From assembly GCF_000016425.1 (NCBI RefSeq), contig NC_009380.1, positions 1,492,144 through 1,556,143 of the forward strand: a stretch of 64,000 nt of DNA, given 5' to 3'. The position numbers and the translations under genes are program-made. Source of the stretch: Salinispora tropica CNB-440. GTDB taxonomy: Bacteria; Actinomycetota; Actinomycetes; Mycobacteriales; Micromonosporaceae. The notes beneath the pieces were generated by a model, which had not been told where the DNA came from, made no database searches, and worked only from the letters and a program-made list of their open reading frames with translations. This document shows, in pieces, positions 23,485 through 33,500 of the stretch (positions are counted from its first letter, which is position 1; the number at the start of each line of letters is the position of its first letter).

Positions 23485-24696
23485 GTGACTTCTCCCCGTG
23501 ATGTCGTCCTGCTCGGCTCCACCGGCTCGATCGGCACCCAGGCCATCGACATCGTGCGCCGTAACCCGGACCGGTTCCGGGTGGTGGCGCTCGGTGCTGG
23601 CGGCGGCAACGTCGGGTTGCTCGCCGCGCAGGCCCTGGAGCTCGGCGTGGAGGCGGTCGGTGTGGCGCGGGCCTCCGCCGCGCAGGATCTCCAGCTCGCC
23701 TTCTACGCGGAGGCGAGCCGTCGTGGCTGGGCCCGGGGCGAGGTCCGGCTGCCGAAGATTTTCGCCGGGCCGGACGCGATGACCGAGCTGGCCCGGTGGC
23801 GCAGCGACGTGGTCCTCAACGGGGTGGTCGGCTCGCTCGGGCTCGCGCCGACCCTGGCCGCGCTGCGCGCCGGGCGTACCCTCGCCCTGGCCAACAAGGA
23901 GTCGCTGGTCGCCGGTGGCCCCCTGGTGCGGGCCGCGGTGACCCGGCCCGGGCAGATCGTCCCGGTCGACTCCGAGCACACCGCGCTCGCCCAGTGCCTG
24001 CGCTCCGGGTCCCGCGCCGAGGTGCGCCGGCTGCTCGTCACCGCCAGCGGCGGCCCGTTCCGGGGGCGGCGACGCGGCGAGTTGACCCAGGTCACACCGG
24101 AGCAGGCGCTTGCCCACCCGACCTGGAACATGGGGCCGGTCGTCACGATCAACTGCGCCACGATGGTCAACAAGGCGCTGGAGGTGATCGAGGCGCACGA
24201 GCTGTTTGACGTGCCGTACGCGGACATCACCGTGCTGGTCCACCCGACCTCGGTGATCCACTCGATGGTCGAGTTCGTCGACGGTTCCACCATCGCCCAG
24301 GCCAGTCCGCCGGACATGCGGCTGCCGATCGCGCTCGGCCTCGGCTGGCCGGACCGGGTCGCCGACGCCGCCCCCGCCGTCGACTGGACGACCAGCCATG
24401 CCTGGGAGTTCGCGCCGCTGGATGACGCGGCGTTCCCGGCGGTCGCCCTCGCCAAGGCGGCCGGCGAGGCCGGGTGCTGCCGGCCGGCGATCTACAACGC
24501 GGCCAACGAGGAGTGCGTCGCGGCGTTCGTCGCCGGGCGGCTGCCGTTCCTCGGCATCGTCGACACCGTGGAGCAAGTGCTGGCCGAGGCTCCTGATTTC
24601 GGCGAACCAGGTACCGTCGAGGACGTGCTCGCGGCCGAGTCGTGGGCGCGCGGGCACGCGCAGACAATCATCGAGAAGTCAGTGGAAGGAGCTTGA
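23485..24696 (+). CDS. dxr: 1-deoxy-D-xylulose 5-phosphate reductoisomerase
   Basis: 403 residues from GTG 23485. It catalyses the NADPH-dependent conversion of DXP to MEP, the second step of the non-mevalonate isoprenoid pathway. The N-terminal NADPH motif is [16 protein letters not shown]. Metal and substrate residues lie in [33 protein letters not shown] and [20 protein letters not shown], all conserved. Length is normal for the family. The stop shares one base with the ATG of the downstream site-2 protease (TGATG), and ispG follows, the standard actinobacterial order. Confidence 0.98.
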   Translation: MTSPRDVVLLGSTGSIGTQAIDIVRRNPDRFRVVALGAGGGNVGLLAAQALELGVEAVGVARASAAQDLQLAFYAEASRRGWARGEVRLPKIFAGPDAMTELARWRSDVVLNGVVGSLGLAPTLAALRAGRTLALANKESLVAGGPLVRAAVTRPGQIVPVDSEHTALAQCLRSGSRAEVRRLLVTASGGPFRGRRRGELTQVTPEQALAHPTWNMGPVVTINCATMVNKALEVIEAHELFDVPYADITVLVHPTSVIHSMVEFVDGSTIAQASPPDMRLPIALGLGWPDRVADAAPAVDWTTSHAWEFAPLDDAAFPAVALAKAAGEAGCCRPAIYNAANEECVAAFVAGRLPFLGIVDTVEQVLAEAPDFGEPGTVEDVLAAESWARGHAQTIIEKSVEGA

Positions 24697-25946
24697 TGGC
24701 CTACCTGCTCGGGGTGACGCTCTTCGCCCTCGCCATCCTGATCTCGGTGAGTCTGCACGAAGCGGGGCACCTGCTGACGGCGAAGGCCTTCGGCATGAAG
24801 GTGACCCGCTACTTCGTCGGTTTCGGCCCGACCCTCTGGTCGTTCAGGCGGGGCGAGACGGAGTACGGCCTCAAGGGCATCCCGCTCGGCGGCTTCTGCA
24901 AGATCGTCGGGATGACCCCGCAGGACGACGATGTCGACCCGGCCGACCAGCCGCGGGCGATGTGGCGGTTCCCGGTCTGGAAGCGGACGATCGTGATGTC
25001 CGCCGGCTCAATCGCGCACTTCGCGCTGGCCCTGATCGCGCTCTGGATCATCGCGATCTCCGCCGGTCTGCCCAACCCGAACTTCCCGAGCACCCTGGCG
25101 CAGGTCCGGGAGGAACCGGCGGTCATCCAGCTCGCCAGCTGCGTGGTCCCGGAGAACGAGGCCCGCGCCTGCACCGACGCCGACCCGGCCAGCCCGGCCG
25201 CGCAGGGCGAGTTGCGCGACGGCGACCAGATCACCGCGGTCAACGGCACCTCCGTCGCCAGCTACGGCGACCTGCTCGTCGCCCTGCGCGCCCAGCAGCC
25301 GGGGCAGCCGGCGCAGGTCGAGTACCTGCGGGACGACCAGCCGGGCAGCACGACCGTGACGCTCGGGCAGACCCAGCGCCCGCCGCTGGACGACCCGGAG
25401 GGCACCGTCGGGCCGGTCGCCGCGCTCGGCGTCGGGCTCATCCCCAGCACCCCCGCCCGGATCGAGTACGGTCCGATCGGCGCCATCGGCGGCACCGCCG
25501 AGTTCACCGGCACCATGGCGGTGAACACGTACGAGGCGATGAAGCGGATCCCGCAGAAGGTCCCCGCGCTCTGGACGGCGATCACCGGTGGCGAGCGGGA
25601 CGTGGACACCCCGATCAGCGTGGTCGGCGCGAGCCGGATCGGTGGCGAGGCGGTGGAGAACGACGCCTGGCTGCTCTTCTTCATGCTCTTCGTCTCGCTG
25701 AACTTCTTCATCGGCGTGTTCAACCTGCTGCCGCTGCTGCCGCTGGACGGCGGCCACATCGCCATCGCCTGGTTCGAACGGGCCCGCTCCTGGGTCTACA
25801 CCCGGCTGCGCCGCCCCGACCCCGGCCGGGTCGACTATCTCAAGCTGATGCCCGTCACGTACGCGGTGATCCTGATCGGCGGCGCGTTCACGCTGCTGAC
25901 CATCACCGCGGACGTCGTCAACCCGATCACGCTCTTCACAAGGTGA
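24696..25946 (+). CDS. rseP: Site-2-type intramembrane zinc metalloprotease (RseP/Rip1 family)
   Basis: 416 residues from ATG 24696 (GGAAGGAG upstream). The zinc motif HEAGH is at 21-25 in the first membrane helix, and LDGGH near 350-354 supplies the third ligand in a later helix. Further helices are FPVWKRTIVMSAGSIAHFAL and the C-terminal VTYAVILIGGAFTLL. A PDZ domain lies between (~165-250, GELRDGDQITAVNGTSV). The family cleaves transmembrane anti-sigma factors and other substrates. It is coupled to dxr upstream and ispG downstream. Confidence 0.96.
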   Translation: MAYLLGVTLFALAILISVSLHEAGHLLTAKAFGMKVTRYFVGFGPTLWSFRRGETEYGLKGIPLGGFCKIVGMTPQDDDVDPADQPRAMWRFPVWKRTIVMSAGSIAHFALALIALWIIAISAGLPNPNFPSTLAQVREEPAVIQLASCVVPENEARACTDADPASPAAQGELRDGDQITAVNGTSVASYGDLLVALRAQQPGQPAQVEYLRDDQPGSTTVTLGQTQRPPLDDPEGTVGPVAALGVGLIPSTPARIEYGPIGAIGGTAEFTGTMAVNTYEAMKRIPQKVPALWTAITGGERDVDTPISVVGASRIGGEAVENDAWLLFFMLFVSLNFFIGVFNLLPLLPLDGGHIAIAWFERARSWVYTRLRRPDPGRVDYLKLMPVTYAVILIGGAFTLLTITADVVNPITLFTR

Positions 25947-25955
25947 GTGCCTGAA

Positions 25956-27128
25956 GTGACCGCTGTCAGTCTCGGTATCCCCGCCGTACCGCCGCCGCCG
26001 CTCGCGCCCCGTCGCGCGAGCCGTCAGATCATGGTCGGTTCGGTGCCGGTCGGTGGGGGCGCGCCGGTGTCGGTGCAGTCGATGACCACCACGCTCACCG
26101 CCGACGTGAACGCCACGCTCCAGCAGATCGCCGAGCTGACCGCCGCCGGCTGCCAGATCGTTCGGGTCGCCGTACCGAGCCAGGACGATGTCGCGGCGTT
26201 GCCGGCGATCGCCCGCAAGTCGCAGCTCCCGGTGATCGCCGACATCCACTTCCAGCCCCGGTACGTCTTCGCCGCGATCGAGGCCGGCTGCGCGGCGGTA
26301 CGGGTGAACCCGGGCAACATCCGGCAGTTCGACGACAAGGTCAAGGAGATCGCGAAGGCAGCCGGTGACGCGGGCGTACCGATCCGGATCGGCGTGAACG
26401 CGGGCTCGCTGGACAAGCGACTGCTGGCCAAGCACGGCAAGGCGACCGCGGAGGCGCTGGTCGAGTCGGCGCTGTGGGAGTGCTCGCTCTTCGAGGAGCA
26501 CGGCTTCCGGGACATCAAGATCTCGGTGAAGCACAACGACCCGGTGGTGATGGTCCGGGCCTACCGGCAGCTCGCCGAGGCGTGCGACTACCCGCTGCAC
26601 CTCGGGGTCACCGAGGCCGGGCCGGCGTTCCAGGGCACCATCAAGTCGTCGGTGGCCTTCGGCGCGCTGCTCGCCGAGGGGATCGGGGACACCATCCGGG
26701 TGTCGCTCTCCGCTCCGCCGGTAGAAGAGATCAAGGTCGGCGCCGCGATCCTGGAGTCGCTCGGCCTGCGCGAGCGCGGTCTGGAGATCGTCTCCTGCCC
26801 GTCCTGCGGCCGGGCCCAGGTCGACGTGTACAAGCTCGCCGAGGAGGTCACCGCCGGCCTGGAGGGGCTACCGGTGCCGCTGCGGGTCGCCGTGATGGGC
26901 TGCGTCGTCAACGGCCCCGGTGAGGCGCGGGAGGCCGACCTGGGGGTGGCCTCCGGCAACGGCAAGGGCCAGATCTTCGTCAAGGGCCAGGTCATCAAGA
27001 CCGTCCCGGAGGGTCAGATCGTGGAGACCCTCATCGAGGAGGCGCTCCGCCTCGCCGAGGAGATGGGTGCCGAGCTCCCCGAGGAGCTGCGGAGCCTGGC
27101 CGGCGGCGCCACCGTGACCGTGCACTGA
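25956..27128 (+). CDS. ispG: 4-hydroxy-3-methylbut-2-en-1-yl diphosphate synthase
   Basis: 390 residues if translation begins at GTG 25956 ([20 protein letters not shown]), favoured by GGTGA at an appropriate distance; GTG 25947 is three codons upstream. The enzyme converts MEcPP to HMBPP in the MEP pathway using a [4Fe-4S] cluster. Cluster cysteines are in [12 protein letters not shown] and [14 protein letters not shown]-barrel motifs include [30 protein letters not shown] and RVNPGNI. It follows rseP within 10 nt. Confidence 0.97.
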   Translation: MTAVSLGIPAVPPPPLAPRRASRQIMVGSVPVGGGAPVSVQSMTTTLTADVNATLQQIAELTAAGCQIVRVAVPSQDDVAALPAIARKSQLPVIADIHFQPRYVFAAIEAGCAAVRVNPGNIRQFDDKVKEIAKAAGDAGVPIRIGVNAGSLDKRLLAKHGKATAEALVESALWECSLFEEHGFRDIKISVKHNDPVVMVRAYRQLAEACDYPLHLGVTEAGPAFQGTIKSSVAFGALLAEGIGDTIRVSLSAPPVEEIKVGAAILESLGLRERGLEIVSCPSCGRAQVDVYKLAEEVTAGLEGLPVPLRVAVMGCVVNGPGEAREADLGVASGNGKGQIFVKGQVIKTVPEGQIVETLIEEALRLAEEMGAELPEELRSLAGGATVTVH

Positions 27129-27207
27129 CCGCCCCCGTTCCCCGACGGGGTCGCCGAGTAGGCCGGTCGGCCAACGCTAGCTCCGCTGATCTGGCAGGCT
27201 GAAAACC

Positions 27208-28047
27208 GTGCTGACGACGCCGGTACGGCAACTCGGGGAATCGGAGCGTCGCGCAGTCGAGCAGCTGCTCGACCTCGACCCGTACGCGGGCGCCCAGGTC
27301 GCCGAGCGGGTCGCCGCGCGCGGGCTCGGCTGGTGGCGGTCCGAGGGACGGGTCCTCGGCTACGGCTCCCGTCGAAACCTGGAATCCGTCTGCTGGTTGG
27401 GCGGTAACCTCACCCCGGTGCTCGCGACCGAGCCCGCCATCGCCGCCTACGCCGACCTACTCGCCGGGCAGGAGCGACTCTGCTCGTCGATTGTCGGTCG
27501 GGCCGACGCGGTGCTCGGCCTCTGGGAGCGGCTCGCCTCCACCTGGGGCCCGGCCCGGGACGTCCGCCCCAACCAGCCGCTGCTCGCCACCGACACCGTG
27601 CCCGCCGTGGCCCCGGACCCGCAGGTGCGCCACGTGCGCCGCGGCGAGGTGGATCGGCTCTTCCCAGCCGCCGTGGCCATGTACACCGAGGAGGTCGGTG
27701 TCTCGCCGCTGGCAGAGGACGACGGGCGCGGCTACTACCGTCGGGTCCAGGACCTGGTTCGGGCCGGTCGGGCATACGTCCGCTTCGTTGACGGCGAGGT
27801 CGTCTTCAAGGCCGAGCTGGCGGTGGTGACCCGGCGTACCGCCCAGGTGCAGGGGGTCTGGGTGGCCCCCGAGTGGCGGGGCCGGGGGATCGCCGCGGCG
27901 GCGATGGCCGCCGTCGTCCGGGACGCGCTACACCGCTTCGCGCCCACGGTCAGCCTCTACGTCAACGACTTCAACCGGGCCGCCCGGCGGGTCTACGAGC
28001 GCTGCGGCTTCCGCCCGATGGGCACTCTGGCCACCGTCCTGTTCTGA
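27208..28047 (+). CDS. GNAT-family acetyltransferase with DUF4081 N-terminal domain
   Basis: 279 residues from GTG 27208, probably leaderless as no ribosome-binding site is seen. The N-terminal ~130 residues (LDLDPYAGAQVAERV, WRSEGRVLGYGSRRNLESVC) match DUF4081. The C-terminal GNAT core has acetyl-CoA-binding VWVAPEWRGRGIAAAAMAAV, then LYVNDFNRAARRVYERCGF. This combination is common next to ispG in actinobacteria. Substrate is unknown; a protein or small-molecule amine is possible. Confidence 0.9.
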   Translation: MLTTPVRQLGESERRAVEQLLDLDPYAGAQVAERVAARGLGWWRSEGRVLGYGSRRNLESVCWLGGNLTPVLATEPAIAAYADLLAGQERLCSSIVGRADAVLGLWERLASTWGPARDVRPNQPLLATDTVPAVAPDPQVRHVRRGEVDRLFPAAVAMYTEEVGVSPLAEDDGRGYYRRVQDLVRAGRAYVRFVDGEVVFKAELAVVTRRTAQVQGVWVAPEWRGRGIAAAAMAAVVRDALHRFAPTVSLYVNDFNRAARRVYERCGFRPMGTLATVLF

Positions 28048-28236
28048 GCGAGTAACACGCAGCCGGTCGCTGGATCGGCCCTTGCCGACAGCTCCGGCTG
28101 CCTCCGGCCCACATTGTCGAATGACCGCACGCCGACCACTGTCCTGCTCACGTCCGTCGTACCTCCGTCGGACGCCATTCGCCTGTTCTTCCGACCGCGT
28201 GAGGCGAATGTCGGCCCGGCCCCGAGCCGGGACGCG

Positions 28237-29238
28237 TCAGCGAGGAGGCAGGGCGGATGCGCGCAGTGCCGCGGCTAGCCACTCCCACGGGAACTGCTCC
28301 TGCGGCGCGTTGTTCACGGTCGTGACCAGCGCCATGTATCGGTCGAACGGTCCCTCCGGCAGCGGTGGCGTGCGGTCCCACTCCGCGCCCGCCAGCATGT
28401 GGTCGGCCGTCTGGATCCGGAACTCAGGAGTGTCCGGCGTCCCGGGGGCGTCCGGCGTCGCGAAGATGCCGGTCAGCCACCCGATCCACTGGTCGGCGAC
28501 CGCCCGCCCCCGTGGCGAGTCCGGTGGCACCTGCTCCCGCGCCGCGTCCATCGCGGCCTGGCCGATCGGCGTGGCCGCCTCCAGGCTGTCCAGCATCGGC
28601 GACGAGGTCATCAGCGGCCCGGCCCCGGTGGTGCACACCTCGTACAGCTCACGGCGTACGGCCTGTCGAGCCTCGGTGTCCCGGACCAGCTCGGCCAGCT
28701 CGATCCACGCCTCCAACTGCGCCGCGGTGGGATAGTCGGGCAGTTCCGGCCGCGCCGCCCGCCACCACTCAGTCATCCGTTCCGGCGGCTCCCAACCGGT
28801 GCAGACCTCGGTCCAGAACTCGTCGACCAACTGGTCGCGCTCCTCGTCCGACATTCCGGCCAGCTTGTGCATCAGCAATACCTGCTCGGCCGTGGAGTCC
28901 TGCCTGACGATCGTCGACAGCACCGCGCGACGCCTGCGCAGCCGCGCCTCCTGCCGTTCCAACAGGGCCAGGTGGGTGGCGGCCAACTCGCGCAACGTCG
29001 CCTCACCAGCCAGCACCCGCCGGATCTCGCCCAGGCCGGCACCGAGTTCCCGTAGCGTCCGGACCAGTTCCAGTCGAGCGATGGCCGACACGTCGTACAG
29101 GCGGTGACCGGCCGGGGTACTGGCGGAGGGTGTGACGACACCGGCGTCCGCGTAGTACCGGACGGTGCTGATGTTCAGGCCGGTCCGTCGGGCGACAACC
29201 CCGATGGGGTACAGCTGGTTCATCTCCACGAGGCTCAC
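28237..29238 (-). CDS. MerR-family transcriptional regulator with a C-terminal effector domain
   Basis: 333 residues from GTG 29238, with GGAG 8 nt upstream; ATG 29223 is an internal alternative. The N-terminal winged HTH (YPIGVVARRTGLNISTVRYY, then PAGHRLYDVSAIARLELVRT) is followed by a coiled-coil helix (ATHLALLERQEARLRRRRAV). A ~200-residue helical domain follows (MSDEERDQLVDEFWTEVC, WIGWLTGIFATPDAP), the TipAS-like size and character. This suggests a ligand-responsive MerR regulator. No adjacent divergent target is obvious; the upstream 260 bp holds only a decayed DUF664 fragment. Confidence 0.9.
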   Translation of the reverse strand: MSLVEMNQLYPIGVVARRTGLNISTVRYYADAGVVTPSASTPAGHRLYDVSAIARLELVRTLRELGAGLGEIRRVLAGEATLRELAATHLALLERQEARLRRRRAVLSTIVRQDSTAEQVLLMHKLAGMSDEERDQLVDEFWTEVCTGWEPPERMTEWWRAARPELPDYPTAAQLEAWIELAELVRDTEARQAVRRELYEVCTTGAGPLMTSSPMLDSLEAATPIGQAAMDAAREQVPPDSPRGRAVADQWIGWLTGIFATPDAPGTPDTPEFRIQTADHMLAGAEWDRTPPLPEGPFDRYMALVTTVNNAPQEQFPWEWLAAALRASALPPR

Positions 29239-29304
29239 TATGCAATCTCCAGCGGCTTGAGATGCACGTTCTGCTCCAGCCGTCCTCCAGCCGGGTTCGA
29301 GCCA

Positions 29305-29375
29305 CGTTCCCCGATGTCCAAGGCGTTCAGGAAGTGGAGACGACAGTGCGGTGCCGCTGGCGAGTGCACATGTCG
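29305..29375 (+). pseudogene. Short decayed DUF664 (DinB-like) fragment
   Basis: A frame reads AFRKWRRQCGAAGE, and the DNA from GCGTTCAGGAAGTGG onward aligns with GCCTTCAGGGAATGG at 30311 in the second DUF664 remnant. Only about 70 bp is recognisable. The rest of the 29239-29502 interval has no gene. Confidence 0.4.
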
Positions 29376-29502
29376 TGCAGCTCTGACACCACGCCGGCCA
29401 CCCCCGCAGCCGGGGGCGGCCGGAGCTTGAACATCAGCTTCGCCGACCGTCAGAACCGCCAGCCCAGCCCGTAGTGTCGGTCCCTGCTGCTTGGGTGGCG
29501 AC

Positions 29503-30144
29503 ATGAATAGCCGGCATGCCGCGGTGTGGACTGTCGTTCACCACGAGCGCGCGGCTCTCGTGCGCAGCCTCGAGACCCTGGCGCCCGAGCAGTGGAACGC
29601 TCCGACCGCCTGCCCCGGATGGGACGTCCACGACGTGGTCGCCCACCTCGTCGACACCGCGAAGACGACACGGCTCCGCTTCGTCCGAGACATGGTCACC
29701 GCCCACTTCGACTTCGACCGCCAGAACGCGCTCGGTATCGCACGTGAACGCTGCGAGGACCCGACGGACACCCTCGCCGCGTTCCGAGCGGTCGTGACCC
29801 GCACCAGCACCCCACCGGCCGCGCTCGTCACCCGCCTCATCGAGGCGTTCGTCCACGGCGAGGACATCCGACGGGCAGTGGGGCTCAGCGGCAACTACCC
29901 AGTGGAGCACGTGGCGGCAGCACTGAAATTCCAACTCCGGACGACGGTGAAGCTGGGCGGCGGCAGGGAGCGTGCGAGCGGGCTGCGACTGGTCACCTCC
30001 GACGCCTCCGTCGACAGTGGAGCTGGTGCCGAGGTGTGTGGAACGGCCCTCGCTCTCCTGCTCGCGGTCTCCGGTCGGCCGGTCGCACCCGACGAGCTCA
30101 CCGGACCCGGGGCCGGGACCCTCGTCGAGCGCGTCGCCTCCTGA
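29503..30144 (+). CDS. Maleylpyruvate isomerase-family mycothiol-dependent enzyme (DinB-like fold)
   Basis: 213 residues from ATG 29503; a TTG at 29491 gives four more. The N-terminal helical bundle carries the family pattern WTVVHHERAALVRSLETLAP, EQWNAPTACPGWDVHDVVAH LVD, with metal ligands expected at His of VVAHLVD and His of EAFVHGEDIRR. The middle and end (ERASGLRLVTSDA, LLAVSGRPVAPDEL) match the MDMPI C-terminal domain. Relatives use mycothiol as cofactor, consistent with an actinobacterium. Substrate is unknown. Confidence 0.88.
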   Translation: MNSRHAAVWTVVHHERAALVRSLETLAPEQWNAPTACPGWDVHDVVAHLVDTAKTTRLRFVRDMVTAHFDFDRQNALGIARERCEDPTDTLAAFRAVVTRTSTPPAALVTRLIEAFVHGEDIRRAVGLSGNYPVEHVAAALKFQLRTTVKLGGGRERASGLRLVTSDASVDSGAGAEVCGTALALLLAVSGRPVAPDELTGPGAGTLVERVAS

Positions 30145-30263
30145 CCTTGACGCAGGTGCGCACGGATCAGGCCGAGCCGAGGGCGGGCGCCGGGCGTACC
30201 GCGTTGCACAGTGGGTGATGCAGGGCGGCAGCGGTCCTCGCCCGTTCCGCCCCAACGGTGTGC

Positions 30264-30501
30264 ACAGCGAGGAGTTCACCTTTCCGATGCCGGCAAACTC
30301 CGATGTTGAGATCGCCTTCAGGGAATGGGGACGACAGTGCGATGCCGCCAACGAGTTCGTCGCGCGAACGGAGCTGGATGCCCGAGGCGACGACGATGTG
30401 GAGCTACGAAAAGTCCTGGTCCACATGATGAGGAGTACGCACGCCACCTGGGCCACGCTGACCTTCTTCGGGAATGCATCGATGGGCGCAGAGGACAGTA
30501 G
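30264..30501 (+). pseudogene. DUF664 (DinB-like) C-terminal fragment, frameshifted
   Basis: FTFPMPANSDVEIAFREWGR QCDAANEFV continues to LRKVLVHM in one frame. EEYARHLGHADLLRECIDGR RGQ then reads in the next frame and ends TAG at 30499-30501. The second piece is the hallmark DUF664 ending (VHMIEEYARHNGHADLLRE). A one-base indel near 30430 separates them, and the N-terminal half is missing. It is the second DUF664 trace flanking the mycothiol-dependent gene. Confidence 0.65.
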
Positions 30502-30581
30502 TCGGGCCAAAATGCGTTGAGCGACGGGTGCCCGCTGGGCGAGGCTGGGCGCTCCCGCACCGCTCGTCGTTAGGGTCTTCC

Positions 30582-33500
30582 GTGCGCCTGCTCCGTGACC
30601 TGTGGGCCACCGCGCCCCGCCGCATGACGGCCGTAGCCATCCTGGTCCTGCTCGGCGCCGGCGGCCAGGCCGCTGCCGCCGCGTTGGCCGGGCCGGTCCT
30701 GGTGCACCGCTCCGTCGGTGCCTTCGTTCTGCTCGCGGCGGCGCTGGTCGCCGCCGTGGTCAGCGGTCTCGTGGTCAATCTGGTGCTGGCGGGGGTGACC
30801 GCCGACTGGTCCGCCGCCGTCCGGCGCCGGCTCTGCCGGGTCGCCTTCGGGCAGGACCTGCCCACCTTGGAGGCGACGCCGGTCGGCGAACTACTCGACC
30901 GGATCGACGGCGATGTCTATCAGGTTGCCGCCGGGCTCCGGTCGCAAGGTATCCGGATCGTCCAGATGCTGACCGCGGGCCTGCTCTCCGCGGTCGTCGC
31001 GCTGGGTGTCTGGTGGCCCGGCGGGCTGACCATGCTGCTGCTCGCCGGTGCCCTCGTCGTCGTCCTGCGCGGGCCCACCGCGCGCATTGTTCCGGCCCGG
31101 ATGGCCGAGGAAGCGGCCTGGTCCGATCTGGCCGCGGTGATGGAGGAGGCCGTCCACGGCCAGGATGACGTGCGGACCAGCCTCGCCCAGCCGTACGTGC
31201 TGCGGCTCTGGGCTACCCGGGCGGCGGCCGTGCTCTCCCGGGCGAGGCCGGTATGGCGGATGTCCGCCCGCGTCACCACCACGGCGGTCGGCGTCACCAG
31301 CGTCGGGATCGCCGCAGTGGTGCTCGTCGGAGCGTGGGCGCTGGCCAGCGGGCGGGTGGACGGCGCCCGACTGACCGCCGTGTGGCTGCTCGCCATCGCT
31401 TTCGGCGTGACCATCGAGCACGTCAGCCAGCTGGTGCCGGAGATCCAGTTCGCCCTCGGTGCCTGGGGTCGCGTGCGGCTGCTGGCGGACTGCCCGCAGG
31501 AGAGGGTGGGCGGGCTGGCCCCGGTTGACGGCGATCTGACGGTGCGGGGTCTGACCTTCCAATACCCGGTTGCCGACGGCGCCCGTGGGCCGGCCCTGCG
31601 CGACATCCACCTGACCTTCATCCGGGGCCGTTCGTACGCCGTGGTCGGCCGGACCGGTTCGGGTAAGTCCACGCTGGCGAAGGTGCTCACCCGCGCGGTC
31701 GAGGTACCGGCCGGAACGGTGCTGCTCGGCGGCCGCGACCTGCGCGACATCGATGTCGAGAAGCTGCGCCGTTGGGTGGCGGTGGTGCCGCAGCGTACCG
31801 AGATCCTGGCCGGCACCCTCGCCGAGAACATCGCCCTCTTCGACCCGGACCTCCTGGACGCCGCCGCCGATGCCCTGCGCGAACTCGGCCTCGACAGCTG
31901 GGTCACCGAACTCCCCGACGGTCTGCGGACCCGGCTCGGGGAGGGTGGGCACGTCCTCTCGGCCGGCCAGGAGCAGCTGGTCGCGTTCGCCCGGATTCTG
32001 GTACGCGACCCGCACGTGGTGATCCTGGACGAGGCGACCGCCCGGCTCGATCCGGTCACCGAGGCGCGGGTTCAGGCGGCCACCGAACGGCTGCTGCGCG
32101 ACCGGATCGGCCTCGTCATCGCGCACCGGCTCTCCTCGGTGCGGCACTGCGACGAGGTGGTGGTGCTGGCCGACGGCGCGGTGCTCGAGGCCGGGCCGCT
32201 GCGGGAGTCGGGGCGTTTCGCCGAGCTGCTCGCCACCAGTCACGCCGCTACCAGCGACGCCGTCACCCCCGTCAGCACCAGCGCCCCCACGCCCGCCCAG
32301 GTCGGCGTTGGCGGCGGTGGCCCCGGTCGTGCCAGCGGTAGCGGTGTCGGCGGCGGGGTCGGGCTGCTGGACGGCCCGGAGCCGGACGCCAGGCCCGACC
32401 TCGGACCGGCGGCGGCCCCAGCGAAGCCCACGTCGCCGGTCGCCGTGGACGTCCGGCCACCGATGGTGGCCGAGGAGTGCCGACCGCCGGCCGAGGGCGC
32501 TCTGCCACCGACCGGGGGCGCCTCGACACCGACCGGGGGCGCCTCGCCGCCGCCGGTGGCCTCGCTCGGCCGAACGCTGCGGGAAATCTGGCGGCTGCTC
32601 CGCAACGACCCGCGGTACGGCCTGGCGGCGCTCGTGCCCTTCATCGTGCTGGTGTTGGTCGGCCTGGCCGGCCCGGTGCTGCCGTGGCTCTGGGCGGACG
32701 TGGTCGACGGTGTCAGGGAGCCGTGGCTACCGGCGCTGGGCATCGCGGCCGGGCTGCTGGCCATGCTCCCCTTCCACTGGTACTCAACATTGTGGTTCCA
32801 GGGCTGGTGGGTACGGCAGATGCTGCGGATCAACCTCCGGCTGGTGCACGGGCAGACCGGGCCGCGGCGGGTCGGTGGCTACACCCCCGCCGAGGTGGTC
32901 GCCCAGGGCGGTGACACCGAACGGGTCGTGGAGCTGGCCGACAACGCGCTGGACCAGTTCGTCGGCCTGGCCCTGCTGGTGACGATGACCGTGATCTCCG
33001 GCAGCGTCGTACCCGGGCTCTTCTTCGTCGGGACGATGGTGGCGTCCGCGTTGGTGGCCACCTCGTTCGGTCCGGCCCTGGAGCGCAGCGCACGGGCGAC
33101 GGTGACGGCGCGGGCCGCGTACGCGACCGCGCTGGTCTCCGGGCTCTCCGCCGCGCGGACGGTGAAGTTGGCCGGCGCGACCGGGCCGGTGCTCGACCAC
33201 CTCGCCGACCTGGACGCCACCCGCAGCCAGCGCCAGCGGCGGGAGATCTCCACCCAGGTGTGGTCCCGCTCCACGCCGTCGTTGGTCAGCGGGCTGCTAC
33301 CGATCGGCGCGTGGGGGCTGTTCCTGGCCGGTGTGCTGTCGGCCGGCGCGACCCTGGTCGCCGTCTCCACTCTCGTCACGGCACGCTGGATCGCCTGGAC
33401 CGCGGCGTCGTTGCTGTCCCAGGTCCCGTCGGCGCGGGTGTGGACCCAGCGGACGGTGGCGATGACCGGGGCGCCGGCGTACTCGGCGGCGCTGCCGGGA

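Noticed and set aside
27130-27152. A CCCCGT/ACGGGG hairpin after ispG as a terminator
   Set aside because: The stem is only about six pairs, and no similar support exists.
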